NCBI GenBank assembly: GCA_964624645.1
Contig: CAZVAD010000069.1
Coordinates: forward strand, 1 to 14,003
Origin: Mariniphaga sp964624645
Lineage (GTDB): Bacteria; Bacteroidota; Bacteroidia; Bacteroidales; Prolixibacteraceae
Length of the DNA: 14,003 nucleotides
Direction of reading: 5' to 3'
Below the pieces are notes generated by a model. That model saw nothing but the letters and a program-made list of their open reading frames with translations. It was not told where the DNA came from and did no database searches. The translations under genes were made by a program, and so were the position numbers. Of the stretch, positions 13,972-14,003 are shown piece by piece. Every line of letters begins with the position of its first letter. Within the stretch, counting starts at the first letter, position 1.

Positions 13972-14002
13972 GGGGCTGTTCTTAGGAATATGCCCCTTTT
14001 TT
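13972..14002 (+). terminator. Rho-independent terminator after the small protein gene
   Basis: The stem GGGGC (13972-13976) pairs with GCCCC (13992-13996), with a possible small inner TTC/GAA stem. Six Ts follow at 13997-14002. It begins 8 bases after the stop codon of the 63-residue protein. Confidence 0.9.
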
Positions 14003-14003
14003 A

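Noticed and set aside
1..14003. CRISPR arrays, insertion sequences or phage genes
   Set aside because: No spaced repeats, transposase, integrase or terminal inverted repeats were found; the only long repeat is the 55-base assembly overlap.

Overview
The window looks like a chromosomal piece of a Bacteroidota genome, most likely Bacteroidales-like and probably a metagenome-assembled scaffold. Protein families point that way: a LytS/LytTR pair behind a LiaF-like gene, Bacteroidota-type GlnRS, FolB and ThyA. So do repeated intergenic matches to the phylum's -7 promoter element TAnnTTTG. Two runs of exactly 100 Ns (1176-1275 and 5238-5337) are scaffold gaps. The first is almost certainly spurious, because the 55 bases on either side of it are identical.

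Layout, left to right. (1) 1-836: 3' part of an SMP-30/gluconolactonase-type gene. (2) 862-1653: an A+T-rich MntA/HepT (type VII) toxin-antitoxin pair whose last codon overlaps, as ATGA, the start of a PLP-dependent serine/threonine dehydratase or racemase gene (1650-2609). A + strand terminator lies at 2746-2780. (3) 2782-2852: tRNA-Cys on the minus strand, then folB (minus) diverging from glnS (plus, to 5084). (4) 5218-7615: a LiaF-like membrane protein, a LytS-type sensor kinase and a LytTR response regulator, tightly packed in one direction, then tRNA-His. (5) 7825-9161: thyA then folA on the minus strand. (6) 9162-9596: a 435-base stretch with no supported gene, followed by a second, different MNT/HEPN pair (9597-10306). 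(7) 10374-13523: dxs followed by an orphan sensor histidine kinase on the minus strand. (8) 13772-13963: a 63-residue uncharacterised protein with its own terminator.

How the genes relate: thyA and folA form the thymidylate/tetrahydrofolate recycling pair, and folB supplies the same cofactor pathway from a separate locus. The LiaF-LytS-LytTR block reads as a cell-envelope sensing system with an extra promoter-like element inside the end of the LiaF-like gene. dxs (isoprenoid precursors) appears co-transcribed with the orphan kinase. The accessory component is the two nucleotidyltransferase/HEPN modules. They belong to different subfamilies, yet both have a -7 promoter element only 4-5 bases before the antitoxin start codon, which suggests leaderless or nearly leaderless transcripts. 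I did not find a clearly new multi-gene system; the toxin-antitoxin arrangements are the most unusual content.
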